Of a stretch of DNA of 64,000 bases, positions 23,842 to 33,510 are shown piece by piece. The translations under genes and the position numbers were made by a program. Within the stretch, counting starts at the first letter, position 1; the number at the start of each line of letters is the position of its first letter. The notes below the pieces were generated by a model that was given only the letters and a program-made list of their open reading frames with translations, searched no databases and was not told the origin of the DNA. Origin of the DNA: Blastobasis lacticolella (taxonomy: Eukaryota > Arthropoda > Insecta > Lepidoptera > Blastobasidae); assembly GCA_905147135.1 (NCBI GenBank), contig LR990053.1, forward strand, positions 13,280,501 through 13,344,500, read 5' to 3'.

Positions 23842-24107
23842 GTGCGTGCGACGACGGCTTAACGTGTCCCAGCACCGAGTGCGTAGGGAACATGTGATCT
23901 CTGTTCCTGAGACATCCTATTTGGATAAGTGCGTGCGACGACGGCTTAACGAGTCCCAGCACCGTGTGCGTGGGGAATAAGTGATCACTGTTCCTGAGAC
24001 ATCCCATTGGTATACGTGCGTGCGACGACGGCTTAACGTGTCCCAGCACCGTGCGTAGGGAACATGTGATCTGAACTCTATTCCTGAGACATCCTGTTGG
24101 TATAGGG
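23842..24107. repeat. 87-bp tandem repeat, three copies
   Basis: Units begin GTGCGTGCGACGACGGCTTA at 23842, 23929 and 24016, giving an exact 87-bp spacing; each continues through GTCCCAGCACCG and TTCCTGAGACATCC. The third unit has small indels. A further related passage (GTAGGAG...CTTATGAGATCATT, 24112-24174) recurs after LINE-K as 24450-24529. Open frames across the array are a by-product of the repetition. Confidence 0.85.
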
Positions 24108-24181
24108 CAAGTAGTAGGAGCTTGAATGGTTGCAAGGTGTAGCTAGTCAGAACCGTCATTGCTTATGAGATCATTGAGGCC

Positions 24182-24440
24182 GTGTGGTGTCCGGCAGAGT
24201 AGAATAGCACCAACCCCTTACACTCGTGGGTGTCGTACAAGGCGACTGATGTTTACGAGGCAAAAGTTTTAGAGTCTCCGTAGGCTAGAAAATAGGCAGC
24301 AGCGTTTTCCATTGTTATATTTACATCACTGCAATCTCCAACTTGCCTGCCAAACGTGGAGATTATGACAATAACCTCCCATATAGTGTGAGAGGCCCTA
24401 AGTCATGCAGTGGACTGTTATCTATGGGCTGTGATGTGTG
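24182..24440 (+). mobile_element. LINE-K 3' end, diverged copy
   Basis: GTGTGGTGTCCGGCAGAGTA through GAGGCCCTAAGTCATGCAGT. Flanked on both sides by related sequence (24112-24174 and 24450-24529), so it appears to have inserted between or within units of a local repeat. Confidence 0.6.
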
Positions 24441-24634
24441 TGTGATGCGGTAGGAGTTTCGAACGTTGTCCACCCGCTTGCAAGGCGTACCTATTCAGGT
24501 CAAAACCGTTACTGCTTATTAGGTCATTTAGTATAGGTAATAACCTACCCACGATTAAATAATTGATATGTACCTACGTATTTTCATACACATCTTCATT
24601 TAAAGTACTATTTATATATAAATAGATAAGTATA

Positions 24635-24677
24635 GAAGCGGACCCTGGCATAAGCCGGAATAGATGCCGATGATGGG
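24635..24677 (+). mobile_element. LINE tail remnant
   Basis: GAAGCGGACCCTGGCATAAG followed by GATGATGGGA matches the end of the coding LINE fragment at 10503-10682. Only about 40 bp remain. Confidence 0.45.
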
Positions 24678-24861
24678 ATAAGTATAGAAAGAATAGGTAT
24701 TCCCTAATTTAAAACTTGGGATTGACTCAACCTCATCTTACTCATTACTAATTTATTTACTTATTGGAATTGTACCAACAGCTATATAAAACATAATAAA
24801 AGTTATTTTATCAGCAACAAGCCAATTATATGTCTTCGCTGGTAATAACAAAATAAAAAGA

Positions 24862-25040
24862 GATTCACGATTCGGATGTGGAATGAGCTCCCAGCCGCAG
24901 TGTTTCCTTTGGACTATGACATGTATACTCTTTAGAGGCAGGCAACGCATTGGTAGCGCCCCTGGTGTTGCTGACCACTTTCCATCAGGTGACCCGCTTG
25001 CCTGTTTGTCGGCCGTATAACATTTAAAAAATGAAATAAA
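24862..25040 (+). mobile_element. LINE-D 3' end with reverse-transcriptase C-terminus
   Basis: One frame gives RMWNELPAAVFPLDYDMYTL and a TAG stop, the WNSLP-type C-terminus common in Jockey/CR1-like insect LINEs. The 3' UTR follows (GGTAGCGCCCCTGGTGTTGC, TTTCCATCAGGTGACCCGCT, GTCGGCCGTATAAC) and ends in an A-rich tail. This copy defines the LINE-D family. Confidence 0.65.
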
Positions 25041-25855
25041 TCTTAAATCACCTCTTGTCTATTCTGATTACGATAATCGATTTATAATATTGTAAGCAAA
25101 TGATATTATCTTAATCCATGTAGCATGGCGGTGATCTATATCGCCGTGAAAGAGGGGAAGGGACAGGCAAAACCACAGACTAATACCACAACACAGTGTC
25201 AATACGCTATACCTACAACATTTCTTTTTCGGAATTTTCAACAAATCTGGCAACAAAGTACCAACAACTGGTAAGACAACTGCAAAAAAACTTCCAAAGT
25301 TACTAATTCAGGAAACAGTGGATATTGCTCTACCGATAAGGCTAAGCTCTCAAGTTACCGGCGACGATAGGGAGAGGAAACGATTAAGTAACGAAAAGGT
25401 CGTGACGCAACATAGCGTAACACCTTATCAGGTCTTCGGACCCTTCAGCCTACCGCATACAACGCCAATAAATAAAACATTACAGCGTGAAAAACCAGCA
25501 CACTATCACGCATATATTATCTCTCAGTTGTACTCGTATCTGATAGCGTTGATGATGTTGTCAATATTTGCGAGTCGTTTACGCTACACTATGATGCCAC
25601 AGTCAGCGCATCAGTGATCTCTCTCGCGTTATCTTGTGATATATAATTAAAAATAAAGTGTCAGTTTGCGCAGTGACGTCTGCGCATCCTGTGTATGTCA
25701 TAGGGTTAATAGTCTTGATATCGGTTGCCGGGCTTTCAGATGCGTATGTTGGCACTCTTTTGTAGGATTTTCGCAAGCCACTTCGTTTGCGCTACTGCGG
25801 GATCGACATTGAATTTCGGGATTCGGTTCTATTCTGGGTTTTAAGCTACATTACT

Positions 25856-25958
25856 GCCACATCAAAATCCGTCCAGGAGATTTTGCGTGAAGGAATAACA
25901 AACAGCCATCCATCCATCCTTAATACGAACGTTCGTATTTATAATATGAGTAGTAGGA
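25856..25958 (-). mobile_element. Lep1-like Helitron 5' fragment
   Basis: On the minus strand it starts TCCTACTACTCATATTATAA and contains GGATGGATGGATGGCTGTT, CTTCACGCAAAATCTCCTGG and ACGGATTTTGATG, the classic 5' portion of a widespread lepidopteran Helitron. The 3' end is missing or unrecognisable. Confidence 0.6.
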
Positions 25959-26332
25959 GTTTTTAATTTGTGTGTTGGTTTGGAAATATGGTTAGTTGTG
26001 TATGAGCCGGCCTTGCAGTTAGCTGACCGCGGATGCAGGCTTGAATAGTACTTATACAAAAATTTGTATTTTTGTTCTATACGTTGTTAGCATTAAAGAA
26101 GGACAAAGAATGACGAAGTATATATCATCGCAAGGGAGCATGTGAATGACGAAGACATTCGAAGATGAGCGTGAAATTATCCCTTTTCAATATTGGTGAT
26201 AAAGCAGCCTCTATTCGTTCTATTGCAATAAAAATATACAAAATTCTTTAATTTGTGACTTATACCTATAAAAATGCAGAAGATTATATATAATCGTAGG
26301 TATATGAACTATCGTACCTATATTCTATCCTA

Positions 26333-26763
26333 TCCTACTAATATTATAAACTAGTGGACCTGGCGCGATTTCGTCCGCCTACTTTTACCCCTACGAGGGT
26401 ACCTCTTTTTCTTACTTATAAACCTTCTTCTTGAATCACTCTGTCTATTGTTGAAACCCCCATTAAATCCGTTGCGTAATTTAAAAGATCAAAGCGTACA
26501 TAGATACAGACGGTGAGATGCGACTTTGTTTTATACTATATAGATATAGAGGCGAAAGTTTGCAAGGATAGATGGGTGTTTGTAAGATGCTCTTTCACCC
26601 AAAAAATCCTAAACAGATTTTCATAAAATTTGGCAGTAATGTAACCTATACATGTACATAGGCTATCATTTATCCTGAAATTCAATTTGTATGCCGCGGA
26701 ATGTGTTCCGAACGTAAAAAAGAAACAGAATTTTAGGCGGACGAAGTCGCGGACAAAAGCTAG
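26333..26763 (+). mobile_element. Lep1-like Helitron interrupted by Helitron-C
   Basis: Begins TCCTACTAATATTATAAA preceded by A, and ends GTCGCGGACAAAAGCTAG followed by T. After the internal insert (26351-26550) the element resumes with GGCGAAAGTTTGCAAGGATA, which in intact copies directly follows ATAAA. It is non-autonomous, with no Rep/helicase sequence. Confidence 0.8.
26351..26550 (-). mobile_element. Helitron-C nested in Lep1-like Helitron
   Basis: On the minus strand it starts TCTATATCTATATAGTATAA and ends CGCGCCAGGTCCACTAG followed by T. The interior (AAAGTCGCATC, TACGCTTTGATCTTTTAAAT, GAGTGATTCAAGAAG) matches the plus-strand copies at 5185, 11231, 28648 and 50299. Clean TC/CTAG edges define the family limits at about 200 bp. 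Confidence 0.8.
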
Positions 26764-28200
26764 TGCTCTTATAAAACGATCAAGATAGTTAGGGGAGGGT
26801 CTTATTACAGTGTACACTGTAATGTGATAAAAGGATATCAGGCAGGATACTTCGGTTACGCTCCTTATGGTGAAAGGAAAAGGGCAAGGTCAAAAAGACC
26901 ACCTTGAAAGGTACGTGTAACTATATTACTTCTTGCCTTTATAAGGCAGTTTCCTGGAATATAAAATAAATATCGTCACAGCAAAAATACCGCCACAGAG
27001 GGCCCTAAACTGATCCACTAGTCTCAGGGTCTCTAACGAAATACCTAACCCTATATACCTTTAAAATATTACTCTTGAAATGGAGTAAAATTAAAGTCGA
27101 TTCTCTACAGCTAAATCATACGGGGTTTTGTTAAAGATTTTAAACGATCACGATTCTACTCTACGCCAATAACTCACGAAAGATTCCTCCCAATATTCTT
27201 AGCTAACATATACGCGTATTTTACCAAATACGACACTGACTCATACTCACATGAAACATAAATCAATCATGAAACGCAAATGGATGGTGTCATACACGCA
27301 TCAAGTCGTAATAATCTCAAAATGGTGATCGCAACGCCTCCTACCCTCTTCAAACGTCAACATTAATTGTTTGCGCCACTTTGATTCATATTAACAGAGA
27401 CAGCTAAAGGTGTAGAAGAGAGGAATCGAAGGAGGTCAAAATCACCATAAATCAAAATTTTAGATCAATTTATGGCCATAAAAGTTTTTTGCATTTAAAT
27501 GATAAATTGAGACGTAAACTATGCATTCAAAAGTTATGCGTTAATTTATATATAGTGCAATTTTAGACAGTAAATTCTTTCTAGTACGAATGCAATATTT
27601 AAATTTTTTACAGATACTGAGTACGGCCCTGTGACTTTTTATTTTTAAACATCTTGTATTACATTAAGGGGTGCACCATATAATACCGCTTCCTCTGACG
27701 TTTTCATTACGTACCTGTTACTTGGTTTAGAAGCGAATGCACTTAAGCTTGGTTTTTACTTGATCTATTGTGAATGAATGTTGAAAATTGAATGCATTTA
27801 GTGAAGTTTCAAGTGTAGTGGGCCCGCGTTATATCGCAGATTCTGTTATAACACGGGTGACTACGATCGCCCACGCAGGTGCGTAGTTATTCTAGATACA
27901 TGTTTCAGTTAAAGAGTTTTATGTAGTTACTGTTCCAGTAAAGTTATAGTGGGTTTTCTTATCATTTTCATGCTTGCATGTACAATACAAGATCATAAAT
28001 GCATGACCACCTTAGGAATCATGTTTATGTGCAATTGTAAATAGCTTTCATGAATTTAATTTTTATTTATTATTTACAAAATACCCCAGGAGTAAAGGTT
28101 CTTACGAGTTCTTTGGGCCTAGGGGACCTTCTTTTAAGCAACTGATTTTGGCTGAGGATGAACTAATACCTTGTACATTGCTGTAGCTGCAAAGGATTTT
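26764..28200. other. Intron DNA, nothing identified
   Basis: AT-rich sequence without recognisable genes. GCCCGCGTTATATCGC near 27823 and TGCCGCGGATTCTTTC near 23164 look loosely related and may be an unclassified repeat. Confidence 0.35.
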
Positions 28201-28268
28201 TTAAATAAATAAATATTCGTGGAATTTGTCACACAGCGCCATCTAGCCCCAAACTAAGCAAAGCTCGT
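28201..28268 (-). mobile_element. SINE S2 3' fragment
   Basis: AATTTGTCACACAGCGCCAT with CTAGCCCCAAACTAAGCAAA is the reverse complement of the S2 tail at 2140-2311 and 56066-56310. The AAATAAATAAATA at its left is the SINE tail read in reverse. Confidence 0.6.
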
Positions 28269-28305
28269 ACTACTTGTACTTGTACTAAATAACCGAGCGA
28301 AGAAC

Positions 28306-28391
28306 CGAAGACCGGGCAAAGTGGAGAAGAATGGGTAGAAAAGCGTACTCTGGCAAAGGCCGGGATAAGCGCTAGGACGATGATGATGACT
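28306..28391 (+). mobile_element. LINE 3' end remnant
   Basis: The frame reads EDRAKWRRMGRKAYSGKGRD, then KR and a stop, followed by (GAT)n. It parallels EDRAKWRKQGRKADPGSSRD at 10503-10682. Confidence 0.65.
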
Positions 28392-28567
28392 GTACGTACT
28401 TAAATGAAATAAGTAGTTAAGTTTTGTTTTCAATTAAAATGTGTAGAATGATTATCTAATTATCACCGCTGCTCAGCTCTTTATAATGCGGTTTACGCGC
28501 GTGTTTTCTCCCGCCCGATCGACGATCGACAATCGTGTAATGGATAATAGGTCACACAAAGTTGATC

Positions 28568-28632
28568 GGTGTGGAAGACTTGATGGGAGGCTATATCCAG
28601 GAATATACTTGTGGCTGAGATGATGATGACTT
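28568..28632 (+). mobile_element. LINE 3' tail remnant
   Basis: GGAGGCTATATCCAGGAATA with GTGGCTGAGATGATGATGAC is a diverged LINE 3' tail of the type at 5311-5466. It abuts Helitron-C to the right. Confidence 0.4.
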
Positions 28633-28647
28633 TAAGTCCGTTTTAGT

Positions 28648-28840
28648 TGAAACTTCCTACGTCCCTATGTATCTATGGATGTATCTATGTACGCTTAGAT
28701 CTTTTAAACTACGCAACGGATTTTAATGCGGTTTTCAATAATAGATAGAGTGATTCAAGAGGAGGGTTTGATAGCAAGAAAAAAAGGGTAGGTAGGGGTA
28801 AAGTAGGTGTACGCGAACGAAGTCGCGCCGGGTTCACTAG
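28648..28840 (+). mobile_element. Helitron-C copy
   Basis: CGTCCCTATGTATCTATGG, CTTAGATCTTTTAAACTACG, GTAGGTAGGGGTAAAGTAGG and the end GGGTTCACTAG followed by T. The 5' boundary is uncertain. Confidence 0.65.
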
Positions 28841-29128
28841 TGGTAATAATATTATCGTAGGGCACGTATTTAATGTAGTACCCCTCTCCGGTTAAATTTG
28901 AAACAAAACGCTTTAAGAGCAAAGGAATGATAACCGCTCACAATTTGTTGTTTGTTTGCAGAAATACCTTTTCTAATAGGTTCGTCGCTGCAGCAAGAAA
29001 ATTATATGAGCATACCTAAAGCATTACAGCGGCCATAAATTCTCGAGAGTTTCTAGTTTCAATGAATTGCAAAGAGCATTGACAAACAACATTCACAAAC
29101 ACATTGCATTGAGATTCAATAATAATAT

Positions 29129-29493
29129 AAAAAAAAAAAAACATCTTGGCGTTAATGTCCCGGTTGTGCTCTCGCGCACGAGGGCCCGGGGTCCGCCTTG
29201 ACCATGATCCAGGATTTGGCAGGTCAGGTAATTACAGTGGAGCGACTGCCATCTGACCTCCATGACCCTGCTACCAGGGGAACCTGACCAGATTGGATCA
29301 TGGTTACACATCCAGTCGCCTGAATGTGCAGGTTTCATCACGATGTTTTCCCTCACCGTAAGAGCATCGGTTAGTATTCAACTAATGTACGTAACTCAGA
29401 AAACAGTCATTGGTACATGGCCGGAGCGGGATTCGAACCCGGGACCTATGGCTTACGAGTCGTATACTCTAACCGCTCGGCCACCGAGCTCTA
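29129..29493 (-). mobile_element. Full-length tRNA-derived SINE (SINE A), 17-bp target duplication
   Basis: Flanked by the perfect 17-bp direct repeat AGATTCAATAATAATAT (29112-29128 and 29494-29510). On the minus strand the head is tRNA-like: A box GTGGCCGAGCGGTTAGAG and B box GGGTTCGAATCCC, so RNA polymerase III could transcribe it. The body includes CCATGATCCAATCTGGTCAG and ATCCTGGATCATGGTCAAGG. The 3' end is GCCAAGATG followed by 13 T rather than A. The perfect duplication implies a fairly recent insertion. It lies about 170 bp downstream of exon 1's donor, in the large intron and on the same strand as the gene. Confidence 0.85.
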
Positions 29494-29663
29494 AGATTCA
29501 ATAATAATATGTTCTTCAATTAAAAATGTCGAAAATACTGCCTTTAGGCCGTACTCAGACAGTAAGGCTATACTCGTAGAATGGGTTTGTTTTCAACAAA
29601 TTGTATCTTTAGAATAATATTAGGATGTTAGAAATAAAGAAGTACTTATAAAATAGAACTTAC

Positions 29664-29826
29664 CAGTATGTAGAAGGTCCTTGATGGTGCCCTGGACGTC
29701 CGCATCTCCCGCCATTTTCGGCAATAGCGTGACATGTTTCGCCGCACACCACGCCACCAACGTGTGGAACAGCGTCAATTTGAATATAGAACACCACAAG
29801 TTCATTTTGAGCACCCAACAGTCCAT
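29664..29826 (-). CDS. ADAMTS-type metalloprotease, first coding exon with signal peptide
   Basis: Start ATG at 29826 (context GAGATGG); an in-frame ATG at 29805 (AAAATGA) is an equally good start, leaving 163 or 142 nt of coding. The translation has MNLWCSIFK, then a hydrophobic core LTLFHTLVAWCAA, a normal signal peptide for a secreted enzyme, then a short polar stretch ending IKDLLHT. The donor is CATACTG|GTAAGTTC at 29664/29663. The exon contributes one base (G) of a split codon; the exon at 8635-8857 supplies GT, making Gly55 and a continuous reading frame. The phase match, same strand, signal peptide before propeptide, and absence of competing exons between them support one gene. Exon 1 has no diagnostic domain by itself, so the join is inference. 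Two tiny upstream ORFs (MTVYFF and MPFFGQ) precede the ATG if transcription starts near 29921. Confidence 0.65.
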
Positions 29827-29870
29827 CTCAGTATAAAAGTCACTGGCCAAAGAATGGCATGCACTTTGCA

Positions 29871-29890
29871 CTATTTAAAAAAAATAAACT
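29871..29890 (-). promoter_or_regulatory. Possible 3' splice site before exon 1
   Basis: On the minus strand AGTTTATTTTTTTTAAATAG looks like a usable acceptor. If used, an upstream 5'-UTR exon would join at 29870, 44 bases before the first ATG. This competes with the local TATA-based start model. Confidence 0.3.
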
Positions 29891-29918
29891 GTCATTGAAT
29901 ACTGGCTGTTAATAAGTC

Positions 29919-29948
29919 CCTGAGCCTCAATAGGCCAGTCGTTTTATA
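29919..29948 (-). promoter_or_regulatory. Candidate core promoter (TATA plus initiator)
   Basis: On the minus strand TATAAAAC (29948-29941) is followed about 27 bases later by CTCAGG, an initiator-like TCA. That spacing is what arthropod TATA promoters show. It would give a 5' UTR of roughly 95 nt ahead of the ATG at 29826. Purely sequence-based. Confidence 0.4.
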
Positions 29949-30609
29949 AGAGGACCGATCCCTTTACAATAAAGGCGCGGTCACACTACTACCGGCAGGA
30001 GTCTTTATACATGTCCGATCAGAATACAGATCAACGAAACTTACGGATCTAAGTGACGTATCTGCTACGATATTTTGTGTTTGTAATTTGATATCGATAA
30101 CGAGTATTTTATCAGTCTTCGGCTCTGATGTATTCTCATTATACTCCACCTGGAAAGAAAGAAAACGCTTTTTAATGTTCTGCTTTTTCTGCTATTTAGT
30201 AAAGCATTATTCTTACAAATTATTACCAAATGGTAAACGTAACTATAACGCATCTTATCTAATCTCTAGCTCTAGTTCAAATTAACCCTACGACTTCATT
30301 AAACTAAGACTATCGTGTGTGTTTTAGATTTTTGATCACGTCATTTCCTTTTTAATATTTGAATGATATTTATTTATCCTATGACAAAATATGTCATTCT
30401 GTTTTTACGTTTTATGGGCTCTACAGTGTAGTCTACACTGGACTAGAGATACCTTCAATCTCAAGAAATTATATGGAACCTTTTATTAATAATCGATTTC
30501 TTATAATATATATAGATAAATAGTACTAGAACTTCATTAGAATTACGATTAGTTTGCTTCCTTACAATTGACCACGAGGTTGTGTTAGAATAATATTTTC
30601 GCGCGCGAT

Positions 30610-30703
30610 TACTCTCCGGTTGACTGGTAGAGAAAGCTATGAAGCTTTAAGTCTGCCTTTGTACGTAACAGTGCGTGAAGTTTTAAATAAAATAAATATA
30701 TAA
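30610..30703 (+). mobile_element. LINE-G 3' tail
   Basis: TACTCTCCGGTTGACTGGTA with GAGAAAGCTATGAAGC, TAAGTCTGCCTTTGTAC and an AAATAAATATATA tail. Reverse-strand relatives at 42451-42496 and 62489-62540 share TCTACCAGTCAACC. Confidence 0.55.
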
Positions 30704-31044
30704 TAATTACTTCGAAATATAGTGTAGGGAATAGGTGCGACATTTTTTTCTAGTTCACTATTAGTATCATGTATATACTCATTGACAATTTCAAAATGAT
30801 TATTGTAATGTAAAATCACGTAAATGTTGGGTTTAGGTTAATATAATTTGATACCTACTAGATATATTTAACAAAAAACATTAATTACTTTTTAATATTT
30901 GAATGTATTTTTGTAAAAATCCGTAAAATAATATTAACTAGTTATTATTGAATGTTTCTTTAGATTTTAATAATAAATTTTTAGAGCTTTAGTCATATAT
31001 TTATATTTAAAAAGCTAAACAATTTTATTACAAAACAAGTCATA

Positions 31045-31400
31045 CCTTCACATTAAAAATGTTTGCCCTTTCAGTCCAACACAAAAATCGTAGCTCAAAT
31101 CACTTATCACTAATAAAATTACCAAAAAAACAAGAATAGTCAAAAAGTTCCCAATGTAACGCACACTTTATAAAAAACTATTTAAAAAGAAAATAAATTT
31201 GAAATAAATTTTTGAAACAAAGTTTTGAATATCGAACGCGACAGTAGGTCCGGGCCGAGCTATACCCGCAGTCGCGTCCGAATTCAGACTGGCGCTGGTC
31301 GCGGCGTGCCGCTCGCGTTACATAACGCTCTTATCTGAACTCCACCAAGGCCGTAGCGGGATCAACGCCCCAAGGGGTTAGTTTTCACTTTCTTTATCAC
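31045..31400 (-). promoter_or_regulatory. CpG-rich block, possible upstream promoter / 5'-UTR exon
   Basis: 31235-31375 is clearly richer in G, C and CpG than its surroundings, with TTCAGATAAG (GATA-type site) and CCAGTCTGAATTCGG on the minus strand. Downstream on that strand the sequence lacks repeats and ends GTGAAG|GTATGA near 31045, a plausible donor. With the acceptor-like site at 29871 it could form a non-coding first exon of the ADAMTS-type gene. Weak evidence. Confidence 0.2.
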
Positions 31401-33102
31401 TAGGGGAGCTAAAGGGATGATTAGTCAGAGTATTATCTTGAACTGAATCTATGGACTATATGTTGTAATGAAATCCTTCGGCATTGAATATTACAGAATA
31501 CTGTATTTATGGGTAACTTGTGAACCGGTAACAGGATAGGCGAATTCACTTTCAGTCAGTTTTCGTTCAAATTATTTAACGAAATAAATATTAGGTCCTA
31601 TTTATACTTGAGTAATTAAGGTGGGCGTATTCACACCCTGTACGGATATACCTACCTGAGTTTACTCTTAACGCTATTATTGTTTTCTCCACACCGTTTG
31701 GCTGGAAGAAATCTCTTACAGAGATAAGCCTACCTTTATAAACAATGTCTTGTTATAATTGTTTTTATCTCGTATACAATAAAGTATATAATAAACTCTA
31801 TATAATGTGCCTATGTCTTGTTTGTTACTCTTTATTCATCTAAATAGCATCTTCAGCAGGGCTTACTGAGAACCAGCAATATGGGTTTCGACGACACCAC
31901 GCCGAGTGAGGTCCACACAACGACACATCCACATGAAAAGGCACAATAAATGTTTTGAGCATTGTTGTTGTTGTTGTGTTGAATGTATTATTTTTGTAAA
32001 CGTAAGTATCATTTTATTTTGTGGTGTTTGTATGTATGTATCCTATTCTCTTCCACTCTATATGTATCGTAGATAGTATATCCTCAGTTACCCAGAAACA
32101 AAAAATCGGTGCCCAAGTGCTGAGTCACGACAAACATAATAATAGAGGGTATTGCAACGTCCATGCCATAATTTCTGTGATCCGTCCGTCCATGCTCATT
32201 TCACGGCGACAAGTTTCTTGGCGCCAATCCTTAATCAGTGCGGGTCTAGACAGTATCACCGTGGGAGCACGGCGAGAGTCCCTTTTGTACCTTTAAAAGT
32301 TTCTGTCCATGTGTAGGCAGATAGTACCTTGTTACTTATGAACAGAAAATGTTGTACCTCTGTACATTTTCTGCCACGATTTATTCCCCACAGGGCATCG
32401 TACGGATCGTCTCATAAAAAGTGTTAGCCGCATTAGACGCGTTTCAAGGCGTCCAAATATTTTGAACTAACTAGTTTCGCGAAACGCATTCGATTATTTT
32501 TAACTGATATTATCAGGTAATATTTTCATGATACGGGGCCCACGGGTTTAATTAGTTGTAATAAATTATTAGCTTAGCATTTTCTATGTGTTGACTTCGA
32601 TTGGCCTGTATACCAGGTCTTAAGCCTTTCTAAGCCTTAAGCCTTCTACCTTTATATTAAAATCATCAAGAAATAGACAGTCTTTTATCACATAATGTAC
32701 CACTGTAAGTTACCTACCATATTACTCAGCACGCATGATTCAATTAAGACAATCAAGAAGTACTTAGGTACCATGGTTCCGTATAGAAACATGAGTTTTG
32801 TTATCTGGGAAGTAGTCTCGTCAAACTTTACTGTGTTTTACCTAATCCCAAGATTAGGTACTGTTTCTACGAAAAGTGATAGCATTTTCCTGCATCATAA
32901 TATCAAATAATGAGTAAGTATTACTATTAGCAGTTACATAAATCAGACGCGATAACTCATAGTTTGTATGGTAATTGTATTTTTCCATAGTGTGTATTAG
33001 AACTCATAATTTATTATCGGGTTTGACAGTAGCTGCAAGATGCACCCGCGTGAATTCTAGATGTGGAATGATCTTCTTGACTACTTGAGTATTATCTTTA
33101 TA
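31401..33102. other. Upstream DNA, nothing identified
   Basis: Only short unrelated frames (for example 32021-32296 forward). A (GTT)n tract lies at about 31963-31977. Confidence 0.4.
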
Positions 33103-33205
33103 AAACTTGGGGTTTCTTAAAAGGTATAGGTACAGGTAGCTCAAAGACTAGCACCGCATCCGCTAGCCTCCGTAGCGTACTAGCTGGCGTATGGTAGTGG
33201 ACGAC
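33103..33205 (+). mobile_element. LINE-H fragment
   Basis: AACTTGGGGTTTCTTAAAAG, CAGGTAGCTCAAAGACTAGC and CACCGCATCCGCTAG match 50170-50240. Probably a LINE 3' region; the family is inferred from its place beside other LINE ends. Confidence 0.4.
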
Positions 33206-33289
33206 GACGGGTATCAGTTACTATCGTATATGACCGTGTACGTGACGAGTACTTCCATGGCAGCCATGGCGTGAGGATCGCAGATAAGA

Positions 33290-33510
33290 TTGAAGAGGCT
33301 CTGCTGCGTTGGTAGGCCACGTGTTGCGTAGGTAAGCCTGAAATAGGCGTCGAAACTTGCCGGTATCAAGAAAGAGGTTCCGATGGAGGCCTAAGAAGCT
33401 ATGCATTGACATCTTAGAGTCGGTTGCGACAGCCAACGGCTTATGACGAGAATGCCGTAGACCGCGCTAAGTGGTGAAGAAAGAAAGAATTCGGCTAGGA
33501 TGATGATGGT
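33290..33510 (+). mobile_element. Decayed LINE 3' end
   Basis: RWRPKKLCIDILESVATANG L* followed by GATGATGATGG parallels RPKKRWIDIAESDARANGL at 10503-10682 but has in-frame stops and shifts. An old copy. Confidence 0.6.

Noticed and set aside
23842..24107. CRISPR-like regular repeats
   Set aside because: Whole 87-bp units are repeated without distinct spacers, in a eukaryotic sequence; it is an ordinary tandem repeat.
25318..25617. 99-codon forward frame
   Set aside because: No recognisable motif and no similarity elsewhere in the window; intronic position argues against a separate gene.
29423..29493. Possible tRNA gene (A and B boxes, minus strand)
   Set aside because: The acceptor stem does not pair, the T stem has a mismatch, and it is the head of a SINE with a 17-bp target duplication.
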